A stretch of 8,670 nt of DNA from Deltaproteobacteria bacterium (GCA_016926135.1 JAFGPH010000686.1:1-8670); one strand, 5' to 3'; counted from the first letter of the stretch, positions 1 through 6,931 are shown. Numbers and translations are program-made. Notes: generated by a model not told the origin, from the sequence alone.

Positions 1-543
1 CCGCTGACCGAGCTGGCGCAGTTCCTGTGAGTCCAGCATCTCACCCAGCTCGGGCTGTCCCACCAGAACGATCTGGAGCAGCTTGCTGGTGGTGGTCTCC
101 AGATTGGAGAGCAGCCGCAACTGCTCCAGCACGTCCGCGCTCAGGTTCTGGGCCTCGTCGATGACCAGGATCACCTTCTTTCCCTCCGCCTTCCTCCGGA
201 GGAGAAAGGCATTCAGCCGATCGATCAGGTCTTTGATATTGTCTCCCTCTGAAGAGATCCCGAACTCGTCGTTGATGGCCTTGAGCAGTTGGAGGGAATC
301 CAGCTTGGGATTGAAGATGTAGGCGGCATCCGTGTTCTGATCCAGGTTCTCCAGAAAGGCACGACAAAGGGTCGTCTTCCCCGTCCCGACCTCTCCCGTC
401 ATCTCCACGAAGCCGTCTCCCTGGGAGAGAGCGTAGGTGAGGTGGGCCATGGCCTCTTCATGGCTCCTGCTCAGGAAGAGATAGGCGGGATTCGGAACCA
501 GTTGGAACGGCCTTTCCTTGAATCCAAAGAAGTTCTTGTACAT
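1..543 (-). CDS. ExeA/GspA-like AAA+ ATPase, N-terminal part (cut by window edge)
   Basis: This gene starts at the ATG at 543-541 and runs off the left edge, so only residues 1-181 are visible. The N-terminus (MYKNFFGFKERPFQ...PNP) is typical of ExeA/GspA-like ATPases, which include those of type II secretion and of PEP-CTERM/exosortase loci. A Walker A motif, GEVGTGKT, lies at residues 50-57. A Walker B motif, VILVIDEAQ, lies at 124-132, and a sensor-like LVGQPEL at 160-166. Family members hydrolyse ATP at the inner membrane to help assemble or drive envelope machinery, and some carry a C-terminal peptidoglycan-binding domain that cannot be seen here. The start lies 4 bases after the stop of the response-regulator gene, so it is probably cotranscribed. 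The nearest purine-rich site (GAGAGGAGG) is about 14 bases upstream, which is long. The family is confident; the exact partner machinery is unknown. Confidence 0.9.
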   Translation of the reverse strand, partial: MYKNFFGFKERPFQLVPNPAYLFLSRSHEEAMAHLTYALSQGDGFVEMTGEVGTGKTTLCRAFLENLDQNTDAAYIFNPKLDSLQLLKAINDEFGISSEGDNIKDLIDRLNAFLLRRKAEGKKVILVIDEAQNLSADVLEQLRLLSNLETTTSKLLQIVLVGQPELGEMLDSQELRQLGQR

Positions 544-547
544 GGGT

Positions 548-1459
548 CTACTTCGGACCTCCTCTCCCCGGTTTCGGATCGGCGTAATATCTGTAATGTG
601 CCTTGAGCCACTGCTCGATAGGGGCTGAATCATGCCTCACATCGATCCTCAGAACACGCTTCTTGACTGTGTTCGGCCCTTTGTAGACATAGAGTCTGGC
701 CTTCCTGGAAAGCCTCACGGAATAGACGTCCTCAACGCCCTGGTACTTGTGGATGTTCGCGCCCGGCGTGGACATGGAGTCCCTGTCGAACTGGATGAGC
801 TCATCCACAAGCCCGCTGAAAAGGTCATTCCTCTTGAAGTAGATGTACTCCAGGTCCTCCACTGCGTAATCGGTCATCTCGCAATTCCTGAGGAGGCTCT
901 CCACAATGGCCTTCACGTTCTCAAATGCCTTCTTCTCTTCCGAGCTGTCCAGTTGACCCCGGATCCTGTCCCTGTCCTCTTCAACCCGTTTCACCTCCTC
1001 CTCCAGCATGGACTGATACTCCAAGTGCTCCTTCATCTTCTTTTCAAGATCGGTCAGTTGCCTGGCCACATGCTCGCTCTTCCCCACGTAGAACCGGATC
1101 ATCTTGATGAGATGGCCGCCCGTCACCGGCTTGGGGATAAAGTAGGTATTGGTGAATTCCTGTGCCTCCTTGATGGCGTCGGTATCCATTCCGGTCAGAA
1201 GGATGATGGGGACGTAAGGGTATTCTTCCCGGATGAAGGGGATGACTTCCAGGCCGGAAAGACCGGAGTCTTTGAAATGGATGTCCAGGAGGATGATGTC
1301 GATCGGATCGCCGGTCGTCTTCAGGTACTCCACCACCTCTACAGGGGAGTAGAAGGACCTGAGTTCCCTGAGGGCATCGTTCCTCTCCAGGTAGACCCTG
1401 ATGGCGCTGTGGACCTTCTCCTCGTCATCGACGAGGACTACGAAATAGCGATCTGCCAT
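548..1459 (-). CDS. Response regulator: receiver, coiled coil and RelE/ParE-like C-terminal domain
   Basis: The protein has 303 residues from the ATG at 1459-1457. Residues 1-125 are a CheY-like receiver with acidic pair D11-D12, phosphoacceptor D59 (ILLDIH), T89 and K110-P111. Residues about 127-170 are charged and heptad-like, probably a coiled coil. Residues about 204-292 resemble no usual DNA-binding or enzymatic output domain. The stretch HKYQG..DVYSVRLS..ARLYVY...RVLRIDVRHD follows the beta-strand pattern of RelE/ParE/HigB toxins, with R255 at the place of RelE R61. That is my own reading, not a search result. The open frame extends upstream to a GTG at 1585 that overlaps the kinase stop (GTGA). 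I prefer the ATG because the receiver fold begins there and an AGGGGG lies about 10 bases before it. The gene follows a sensor kinase and precedes an ExeA-like ATPase, so it is probably the kinase's partner. Confidence 0.9.
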   Translation of the reverse strand: MADRYFVVLVDDEEKVHSAIRVYLERNDALRELRSFYSPVEVVEYLKTTGDPIDIILLDIHFKDSGLSGLEVIPFIREEYPYVPIILLTGMDTDAIKEAQEFTNTYFIPKPVTGGHLIKMIRFYVGKSEHVARQLTDLEKKMKEHLEYQSMLEEEVKRVEEDRDRIRGQLDSSEEKKAFENVKAIVESLLRNCEMTDYAVEDLEYIYFKRNDLFSGLVDELIQFDRDSMSTPGANIHKYQGVEDVYSVRLSRKARLYVYKGPNTVKKRVLRIDVRHDSAPIEQWLKAHYRYYADPKPGRGGPK

Positions 1460-1496
1460 GCTGCCAGCACCCCCTGTCTCTTGCCGTAAGTTCTCT

Positions 1497-1516
1497 GTGA
1501 CCGCTTCACGGTTCAC
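1497..1516 (-). other. Small hairpin in the kinase-regulator gap
   Basis: If the regulator starts at 1459, a 122-base non-coding gap separates it from the kinase stop. On the minus strand the gap contains GTGA-A-CCG, loop TGAAG, then CGG-TCAC: a 7-bp stem with one bulged A. No U-run follows, so it is not a typical terminator. It could affect mRNA processing or the relative expression of the two genes, or be chance. Confidence 0.3.
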
Positions 1517-1581
1517 GAACACCCCATGACACACCTGGGCCGTGGCATGCAAAGGCGATAAACCCCTGTCTTTCCTCCACC

Positions 1582-2772
1582 TCACAGGAGAGGCATTTCC
1601 ACCCTGACCCGGAGTCCCTTGCCGTACAGGGTGGTCACGTTCTCACCCTTTACGATGAACCCCATGCGGTCCGAGAAGAACTTCACAAAGGTCGTCCCCA
1701 GGCCGAAGGCCTCCTTCTTGGAAGAGGGAATCGGTTCTTTAAAAATCTTGTCCAGGAACTCCTCGCGCACCCCTCCCCCGTTGTCCGTGACCTCGAGCCA
1801 CAAATGCTGATCCTCGCCCTTCAGGATGATGGATAGATAAGGCCTGAAGGCTTGGTATTCCTTGAAATCCTGTTTCATGAGATCGATCTGTTTGAGCTCG
1901 ATCGCCTTCTGGGAATTCTTCACCAGATTCCTGATGATCTCCACTACCTTGAAAGGGTCACAGTAAAGCCTCCTGCCCAGGAGTCCGTCCGAGGCGGCCA
2001 CCTTGAAATCGATTTCATACCTGCGGGAAAGGAGTTGGAGATCCCCGGCCAGTTCGTTTTCGATGGCTTCGGCCAGCGCCTTCACTTCCATGGCGACCGG
2101 ATCGAAGGTGAGCTTCTTCTCCAGGCCCTTGAGATGCGTGAGAATGGCATCCTGAAAAGGCTCGATGATCCGTTTGTAGATATCGTTTTCCCGGTCCTCG
2201 GGAAGGTCATTGATGATGTTGTGGATCTGAGAACGCCATGTTCCCTGCAGAAAGAGCAGTTCGTCCTTGGCGTAGTTGGACTGGGCAACCACATCCTCGG
2301 TCATCTTCTTCTCCGTCACCAGGAACTCCAGAAGCCTGGCCTTTTCTCTTTCCTCCTTTGCCGAGAGGGCCATCTCCTCCTTGGCCCTGTCCGCGGGAGA
2401 CTTCTTGAGGATCATCAAAATCATGAGCAGGGCGAAGCTGATGGAGATGAACAGAAAGGAGCGGCTCAGAAAGAGACTGGGGTAAAGGGTGCCCTGGGGG
2501 AAGAGGGGTTTTGAATAGATGAAGGTGAAAAAGATGCTGAAAAAGGCCACGTACACAAACGTCGCCTTGCCCCCCAGGAGCCAGGAGAAGAAGAGACTGG
2601 AGACAACCAGGCCAAAGGCGAAGAGGAAGTAGCGCTGTTCGTTCGTCTCGATGGCGTTGAAGACGACGAAGGAGAGCGTATAGACCAGGAAGAGGAAGAG
2701 GGTTATGAAGACGAATCTCTTCCTTGACGCGAGAAGCTCTTTGAAGATTTTCAGCGAACGGCTCTCTCTCAT
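1582..2772 (-). CDS. Membrane sensor histidine kinase (4 TM helices, HATPase_c)
   Basis: This 396-residue protein begins with four predicted membrane helices at about residues 19-39, 48-66, 70-87 and 100-122, joined by very short loops. The signal is therefore probably sensed in or at the membrane, as there is no periplasmic domain. A charged helical linker (about 124-180) follows. The ATP-binding domain is clear: N box at 278-291 with N282 and N286, G1 box DNGGG at 330-334, and G2 box GLGTT at 357-361. The usual phosphoacceptor motif (His-Glu-x-x-x-Pro) is not evident. H184 (SQIHNIIN) and H213 (LTHLKG) are candidates in the dimerisation region, so the class is atypical. The ATG lies 4 bases after the stop of the radical SAM gene, with GGGGTG just before it. 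The next gene downstream is the response regulator, so the two probably form a two-component pair. Confidence 0.9.
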   Translation of the reverse strand: MRESRSLKIFKELLASRKRFVFITLFLFLVYTLSFVVFNAIETNEQRYFLFAFGLVVSSLFFSWLLGGKATFVYVAFFSIFFTFIYSKPLFPQGTLYPSLFLSRSFLFISISFALLMILMILKKSPADRAKEEMALSAKEEREKARLLEFLVTEKKMTEDVVAQSNYAKDELLFLQGTWRSQIHNIINDLPEDRENDIYKRIIEPFQDAILTHLKGLEKKLTFDPVAMEVKALAEAIENELAGDLQLLSRRYEIDFKVAASDGLLGRRLYCDPFKVVEIIRNLVKNSQKAIELKQIDLMKQDFKEYQAFRPYLSIILKGEDQHLWLEVTDNGGGVREEFLDKIFKEPIPSSKKEAFGLGTTFVKFFSDRMGFIVKGENVTTLYGKGLRVRVEMPLL

Positions 2773-2776
2773 CCCG

Positions 2777-3958
2777 TCACCCCATTTGCCATCTCCCCGG
2801 TATGACGGCGTCGCAGAATTTGCACCTCCCTTTTTCGATCTGGACCTGGTTCAGGGAATAGCCCTTCCTCTCGATGAGGACCTTTCCACAGTTGTGACAT
2901 CGGGTATGGCAACCCGGATGTCCGGGCACATTCCCCAGGTACACGTAGCGGATTCCCTCCTTCAGGGCCACCTCCCTCAGCTTTTCCATGGTCGCTACCG
3001 GTGTGGGGGGCAGCCGGGTCAGCTTATAGTGCGGGTAGAACCTCAGCAGGTGAAGCGGGTAATCAGAACCCAGCTCCTTCAGGATCCATCCACACATGCG
3101 CCGGATCATGTCAGGGTCATCCACGTAGGTGGGGACCACGAGGGTGGTGATCTCGAACCAGACCCCCTCCTGATGAAGGGTCTTGAAGGTCTCCAGGACG
3201 GGTCGGAGGGTGCCCCCGTTCAGGCGGCGGTAGATGCCGTCGTCAAAGGACTTCAGGTTGATATTGGCCCCGTCCAAGACCTTGGCCAGTTTCCGGAGCG
3301 GCTTCTCGTTGATGTAGCCGTTGGAAACGAGCACGTTCTTGAGACCCCTCTCCCTGGCGAGCACCGCGGTGTCGTAAGTGTACTCATAGTATGTGATCGC
3401 CTCGGAGTACGTGAAGGCAACCGAGAGGGAACCCTTTCTGACGGCCTCGTCAACCACGTCCCTGGGGAACAACTCGACGAAATTCACCTCTTCGGGCTTC
3501 TTCTGGGAGATTTCCCAGTTCTGGCAATTCAGGCAGCGGAAGTTGCAGCCCGTGGTGGCGATGGAGAACACGGAACTCCCCGGATAAAAGTGGTTGAGGG
3601 GCTTCTTCTCAATGGGGTCCACGTGGACGGCGCAGGGGTTGCCGTAGGTCAGGGAATAGAGCTTCCCGCCGATGTTCACCCTGGATCGGCAGACGCTCCG
3701 GTCACCCGGAGACAGGAGGCACCGGTTCGGGCAGATCTGACACTGCACATCGGTGCCGTTGGTGGCATAATGAAAGGCCTCAATGGACCATTTCCAGGGC
3801 TTGGAAGGGGCGTCGTTCCTGAAGATGGATCCGGCCACGCCCCGGTCCCCGCCCCCCCTGTCCCAGGAAAACCCATAACCCTGTCCCGCCCAAAAGAGCG
3901 CAGCAGAGCCCAGGGCCAGACGCCTCAGGAATTCCTTGCGTGTCAATTCCAGGTTCAA
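2777..3958 (-). CDS. amrS: AmmeMemoRadiSam system radical SAM enzyme (AmrS-like), Tat-like N-terminus
   Basis: This 393-residue protein belongs to the pyruvate formate-lyase-activating-enzyme-like radical SAM group. The [4Fe-4S]/SAM motif is C138-x3-C142-x2-C145 (TTGCNFRCLNC). The N-terminal C73-x2-C76-x3-C80-x9-C90 set and the C-terminal zinc-ribbon-like C354-x2-C357...C379-x2-C382, ending in an IPGRW motif, match the AmrS family as I know it. The family works with AMMECR1- and Memo-type proteins; its reaction is not established to my knowledge. Residues 6-30 (TRKEFLRRL then ALGSAALFWAG) look like a Tat signal, but with Arg-Lys instead of Arg-Arg. The start is a TTG whose bases overlap the upstream stop (TTGA). 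No ATG, GTG or TTG lies further upstream before an in-frame stop near 4000. A second TTG at 3946-3944 is possible but would sit right before the Tat-like motif. Confidence 0.9.
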   Translation of the reverse strand: MNLELTRKEFLRRLALGSAALFWAGQGYGFSWDRGGGDRGVAGSIFRNDAPSKPWKWSIEAFHYATNGTDVQCQICPNRCLLSPGDRSVCRSRVNIGGKLYSLTYGNPCAVHVDPIEKKPLNHFYPGSSVFSIATTGCNFRCLNCQNWEISQKKPEEVNFVELFPRDVVDEAVRKGSLSVAFTYSEAITYYEYTYDTAVLARERGLKNVLVSNGYINEKPLRKLAKVLDGANINLKSFDDGIYRRLNGGTLRPVLETFKTLHQEGVWFEITTLVVPTYVDDPDMIRRMCGWILKELGSDYPLHLLRFYPHYKLTRLPPTPVATMEKLREVALKEGIRYVYLGNVPGHPGCHTRCHNCGKVLIERKGYSLNQVQIEKGRCKFCDAVIPGRWQMG

Positions 3959-6063
3959 TTCTGGTTCACTCTCGTTTTCACAAATAATATAACGATGTTA
4001 CTCGAAATCTTCATAATGATCAAAAAAATTATTGCCCACCGGATCCCCCACAGGGGAATCAACAGGGTCCCGGTGACAAGAGTCCCCACGCCGGCGCCCA
4101 TCAGGTCTGCCGCCAGGCAGCCGGCCGCCGGGCTTTTTTCTTCGCCGATCATGGCCGCGGCGACCGGGAACTGGTACCCGCAGAACAGGGAGAGGACAAA
4201 GCAGTAGGTCAGAAAGACGTAAGGGGGAAGTTCCACCCTGAAAAAGCTGAGCCAGACGAAAAACACGAGGAGAAGACAGAGGATCAGAAAGTCCGTCAGG
4301 ACAAGACCTCCCGCTTGATGCCGACCCGGAAGGTTTCCCAGCAGGGCACCCGGGAGAAGACCCACGAGGAAGGCAGTGATGATGGCGCTCACCTCCAGAT
4401 AGACGTAACCGTAGAGTACCTGAAAGGTGAATATCACAAGCATCTCCGCGCCCATGGTGACAAGACCCGTGGAAAACAGCAGGTATTCCTCTCTTCGGAT
4501 GAAGAGGAGATAGACGCCGGTCAGACCCAGAAGGACCAGAAGCATGACATTCGGAGAGGTGCCGTGCATGGCAAACCACTCCTTGAAGATCAGGTTCATG
4601 ACCCTGGGTTCGAAGTCGGTGTTCACATACCCCTCCGTTTGGAGGTGACGCGCCAGTTCCCGGATCCTCTCCTGGGTCACATTCCCGTAGAAGAACCCCT
4701 CCACATAGGTGGTCGCCACGGATTTCCCCGCAAGCCTTCTCGGCACATCCTCCCACAGTCTCCCGTCCCGGCAGAGGAAATAGGCCTCACCGCCAGGGAG
4801 GACCACTACGTTCTGAAAGTGGAGCCGCGCGGTCTGGTAGATGCTGGAGAGCTTACCCTTGGTCACGTCGCTCAGATAGTTTGGCGAATACCTCAGCCCG
4901 AAGGAAAGGATGCCCCCCCGTGAGAGAACCCTTTTGACCTGCCGGAAGAACTCGCTCGTAAAAAATCGGTTGATCTGAAAGGTGTCCGGATCAGGAAGAT
5001 CGATGATAACGGCATCGTATTTTCTGTTCGTCGTCCTGATGTACTGCCTTCCGTCGGTGTTGACGACTGTCAGACGGGGCGTCTTTTCGAGAAACCCCAG
5101 CTCTTCGGCAATTCCAGTGAGATGGGGGTCCAGCTCCACATAGTCAATCCGATCGGGACCGTGCTTCAGGGTCTCCGTCAGTGTTTCCCCGAGCCCTCCG
5201 GATATGAGGAGTAGGCTCCCTACCGTGTCCAGCTGGGAAAGGGGGTAGTGGATCTTTTCTTCACTGTTCATCACATTCGCGTCCGAGTACAGGGGCAGCC
5301 CCGACTCCCAGAAGGTATGCTGGGGGCCTTCCCTGGTGATCACAATCCTTCCGTACGGGGATTCCTCGTAGCGCAGAATCTCGCCGTATTGCCCGGTGAG
5401 CGTGGCAACATCGAAGGGACCGCTCAGGGAAAAGAGATAGAAAACAGAAGCCCCGAGGACCGCGGGAAAAAGAAGAAGGACCCTTTTGAGTCGCGCCAGG
5501 AGGAGAAGGCCGACCACCAGCAGGAGAGAGGATGTGACGGCTACGGCGGCAAAGGGTTTCAGCCAGTAGACCAGGATGAACGTGAAGAGGGCTCCCCCTG
5601 TGATGTCTCCCACACTGTCCAGAAGGTAGAGCCGGCCCGAGGTGATAGGGCTTTGGTGCCGGTTCAACACCACCAGGGCATGAGGCAGGATGAACCCTAT
5701 GAGCAGGCAATAGGGGGCCGTGGTCAACAGGATGTAGAGAAAGATCTGGTAAAAACCGGGGGATGTCCCGTGGATAAAAAGGGCCTCTCTGAAGCTGCGG
5801 ATGAGAACCAGCTGCCCAAGGGGCCACAAGGCGATCAGGAGGGAGAGAACGGCATACAAGGTCAGGGAGGAACGCTTGATGGGCTTAGCAATCAGACTCC
5901 CGAGGCCCGTCAGGAGGAGCCAGCAGAAAAGGGTCAGGGAGATGGTGATCTCATTGCCGTGAAACTGGGAGACGAATTCCCGGATCGTCACCATTTGAAC
6001 GGTGATGGACGAGATGCCGGTCCCTATGATGGACCATATGATCAACCGCGGGGCGGGAAACAT
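3955..6063 (-). CDS. Polytopic membrane protein with embedded spermidine-synthase-like domain
   Basis: This 702-residue protein has three parts. Residues about 7-214 hold roughly seven membrane helices. Residues about 225-505 form a soluble aminopropyltransferase-like Rossmann domain. Residues about 507-702 hold roughly seven more helices. The central domain shows SPYGRI (235-240), a glycine motif ISGGLGET (287-294) where SAM-type cosubstrates bind, YVELDP (308-313), TDGR (336-339) and DLPDP (355-359). In that last motif D358 corresponds to the catalytic Asp of spermidine synthases. The family is known as fused MFS/spermidine-synthase proteins; the true substrate is usually unknown. The ATG at 6063-6061 has no recognisable Shine-Dalgarno site and follows a 7-base repeat containing ATGs. 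Its stop overlaps the AmrS TTG start. Polyamine synthesis is possible, but aminopropyl or methyl transfer to another substrate is equally open. Confidence 0.88.
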   Translation of the reverse strand: MFPAPRLIIWSIIGTGISSITVQMVTIREFVSQFHGNEITISLTLFCWLLLTGLGSLIAKPIKRSSLTLYAVLSLLIALWPLGQLVLIRSFREALFIHGTSPGFYQIFLYILLTTAPYCLLIGFILPHALVVLNRHQSPITSGRLYLLDSVGDITGGALFTFILVYWLKPFAAVAVTSSLLLVVGLLLLARLKRVLLLFPAVLGASVFYLFSLSGPFDVATLTGQYGEILRYEESPYGRIVITREGPQHTFWESGLPLYSDANVMNSEEKIHYPLSQLDTVGSLLLISGGLGETLTETLKHGPDRIDYVELDPHLTGIAEELGFLEKTPRLTVVNTDGRQYIRTTNRKYDAVIIDLPDPDTFQINRFFTSEFFRQVKRVLSRGGILSFGLRYSPNYLSDVTKGKLSSIYQTARLHFQNVVVLPGGEAYFLCRDGRLWEDVPRRLAGKSVATTYVEGFFYGNVTQERIRELARHLQTEGYVNTDFEPRVMNLIFKEWFAMHGTSPNVMLLVLLGLTGVYLLFIRREEYLLFSTGLVTMGAEMLVIFTFQVLYGYVYLEVSAIITAFLVGLLPGALLGNLPGRHQAGGLVLTDFLILCLLLVFFVWLSFFRVELPPYVFLTYCFVLSLFCGYQFPVAAAMIGEEKSPAAGCLAADLMGAGVGTLVTGTLLIPLWGIRWAIIFLIIMKISSNIVILFVKTRVNQN

Positions 6064-6099
6064 CTATCATGTATCATCGATCATTGATCATTGGGCATT
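6058..6099 (-). repeat. Six degenerate 7-bp repeats, each carrying an ATG on the minus strand
   Basis: On the plus strand the units are AAACATC, TATCATG, TATCATC, GATCATT, GATCATT and GGGCATT, each with CAT at the same position. The minus strand therefore has ATG every 7 bases, ending with the start codon of the membrane synthase-like gene (6063-6061). Because 7 is not a multiple of 3, the ATGs rotate through all frames. The in-frame one at 6084 reaches a stop at once (TGA at 6069-6067). Confidence 0.6.
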
Positions 6100-6109
6100 G
6101 CAGGATGCC
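6094..6109. other. Short hairpin between the AMMECR1 and synthase-like genes
   Basis: GGCAT (6094-6098) and ATGCC (6105-6109) can pair around a 6-base loop, in the 71-base gap between two co-directional genes. The stem is only 5 bp and has no U-run, so it is not a convincing terminator; readthrough is likely. Confidence 0.25.
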
Positions 6110-6134
6110 GAAGGAGCCGCTTATCCCAGGTTGC

Positions 6135-6875
6135 TCATTCTTCATGGAAAGCCTGCACCTGATAGGTCAGCACCTCCAGATTCTCGCTCTTCCATGCGTG
6201 TCCGTCCAGGCCTGCCTTGAGGCAAAGGTGGGTCATAAACTCCTTCTTGTCGGGAAGCTGGTCCCACACCTGGGGCAGGAAAGTAGCCTGGGCATGGCCC
6301 TTCTTGATGATCAGGCCGTCAATCCCCGGCCTCAGTTTCCGGAGCAGGTCCTCCGCGTCGGAGTAGGCAAGAGGCCTTGGGTCCGTCAGGATGCTGACCT
6401 CGATCTTTACCGTCTCCCACTCCTTCGGGCTGAGAGGCCGGAACCTGGGATCCCGGAAGGCAGCGTTGATGGCATTGACCCTCACCCCCTCGATCAGGGA
6501 TTCCTGGGGCACGATGTGGCCGATACAGCCCCGCAAAGCCCCTCCTATGGTGAGGGTCACAAAAGTGCCGCGCCTTTCGGAGCATTTGGGAGACATTGCC
6601 TGATCCGGCAGAGAGCTGTCCCGTCGACCAACAAGCCTGTCATCGATCGTCTTCCTGGCCAACGACAGGAGGTCCTTACCCTCCTCTTCGGTCAACTTGT
6701 CCCGATCCTCCATACCCGCCTCCTTCCTTTCGTCTCCTCTTGACGAGACACCTCCTGATCCCCACTCCCCAGCCCACGGTACGCGGGAATAACAAACGAA
6801 AACCATGAGCAAACAGACGCAGCACCACAAGGTAAAAAGGAAACCCTTCCGTTTCCAGGGCCTTTTCGATTCCAT
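6135..6875 (-). CDS. amrA: AMMECR1-domain protein (AmmeMemoRadiSam protein A) with N-terminal membrane anchor
   Basis: The C-terminal ~185 residues are an AMMECR1 domain. They contain the family hallmark LRGCIGH (residues 114-120, conserved C117) and AAFRDPRF (138-145). From the ATG at 6875 the protein has 246 residues. It begins with a basic stretch (KRPWKRK) and a hydrophobic helix (about 11-30), then a Gly/Ser-rich linker. I see no clear signal-peptidase or lipobox site, so it is probably a membrane anchor. Three starts compete. The ATG at 6914 adds 13 residues and has GAGGG close by. The ATG at 6875 has GGGAGGGG about 11 bases upstream and a better-shaped signal anchor. The internal ATG at 6713 has the best site, AAGGAGG at 5 bases, and would make a soluble protein of 192 residues. 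The domain's function is unknown; it works with AmrS and Memo. This is the first gene of the minus-strand operon. Confidence 0.88.
   Translation of the reverse strand: MESKRPWKRKGFLFTLWCCVCLLMVFVCYSRVPWAGEWGSGGVSSRGDERKEAGMEDRDKLTEEEGKDLLSLARKTIDDRLVGRRDSSLPDQAMSPKCSERRGTFVTLTIGGALRGCIGHIVPQESLIEGVRVNAINAAFRDPRFRPLSPKEWETVKIEVSILTDPRPLAYSDAEDLLRKLRPGIDGLIIKKGHAQATFLPQVWDQLPDKKEFMTHLCLKAGLDGHAWKSENLEVLTYQVQAFHEE
6719..6725 (-). promoter_or_regulatory. Strong internal Shine-Dalgarno AAGGAGG before an in-frame ATG
   Basis: AAGGAGG on the minus strand lies 5 bases before the ATG at 6713-6711, inside the AMMECR1 gene. It is better than the sites before either upstream start. It could direct synthesis of a soluble form beginning MEDRDKL, lacking the membrane anchor. 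Confidence 0.4.
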
Positions 6876-6902
6876 GGTTTTCCCATCCCCTCCCAGCAAT
6901 TC

Positions 6903-6931
6903 AATGTGCCCCATTCTTCCCTCTTTGTCAA
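6903..6931 (-). promoter_or_regulatory. Possible promoter of the minus-strand operon
   Basis: A perfect -35 box TTGACA (6931-6926) is followed, after 17 bases, by CACATT (6908-6903), a weak -10 with 3 of 6 matches. If used, transcription would start near 6896, which would exclude the ATG at 6914 and favour that at 6875. Confidence 0.3.

Noticed and set aside
632..1489. A 285-codon open frame on the plus strand
   Set aside because: It is antisense to the response regulator, whose receiver motifs are plain. No recognisable protein features are present.
2777..2900. Extra C-terminal cysteine pairs in the radical SAM enzyme, as a possible novel domain
   Set aside because: A C-terminal zinc-ribbon-like Cys-x2-Cys pair with an IPG-x-W ending is, as far as I know, usual in the AmrS family.
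2705..4207. A 500-codon open frame on the plus strand
   Set aside because: It lies wholly opposite the radical SAM gene and parts of its two neighbours, which have clear motifs. Its translation shows no domain and a composition typical of an antisense shadow in GC-rich DNA.
5248..6087. A 279-codon open frame on the plus strand, rich in Gly, Asp, Glu and Gln
   Set aside because: It is the antisense of the hydrophobic N-terminal half of the membrane protein. The polar, repetitive look follows from the complement of codons for hydrophobic residues.
6094..6109. Terminator between the AMMECR1 and synthase-like genes
   Set aside because: The stem is only 5 bp and has no following U-run, and the neighbouring genes look like parts of one operon.
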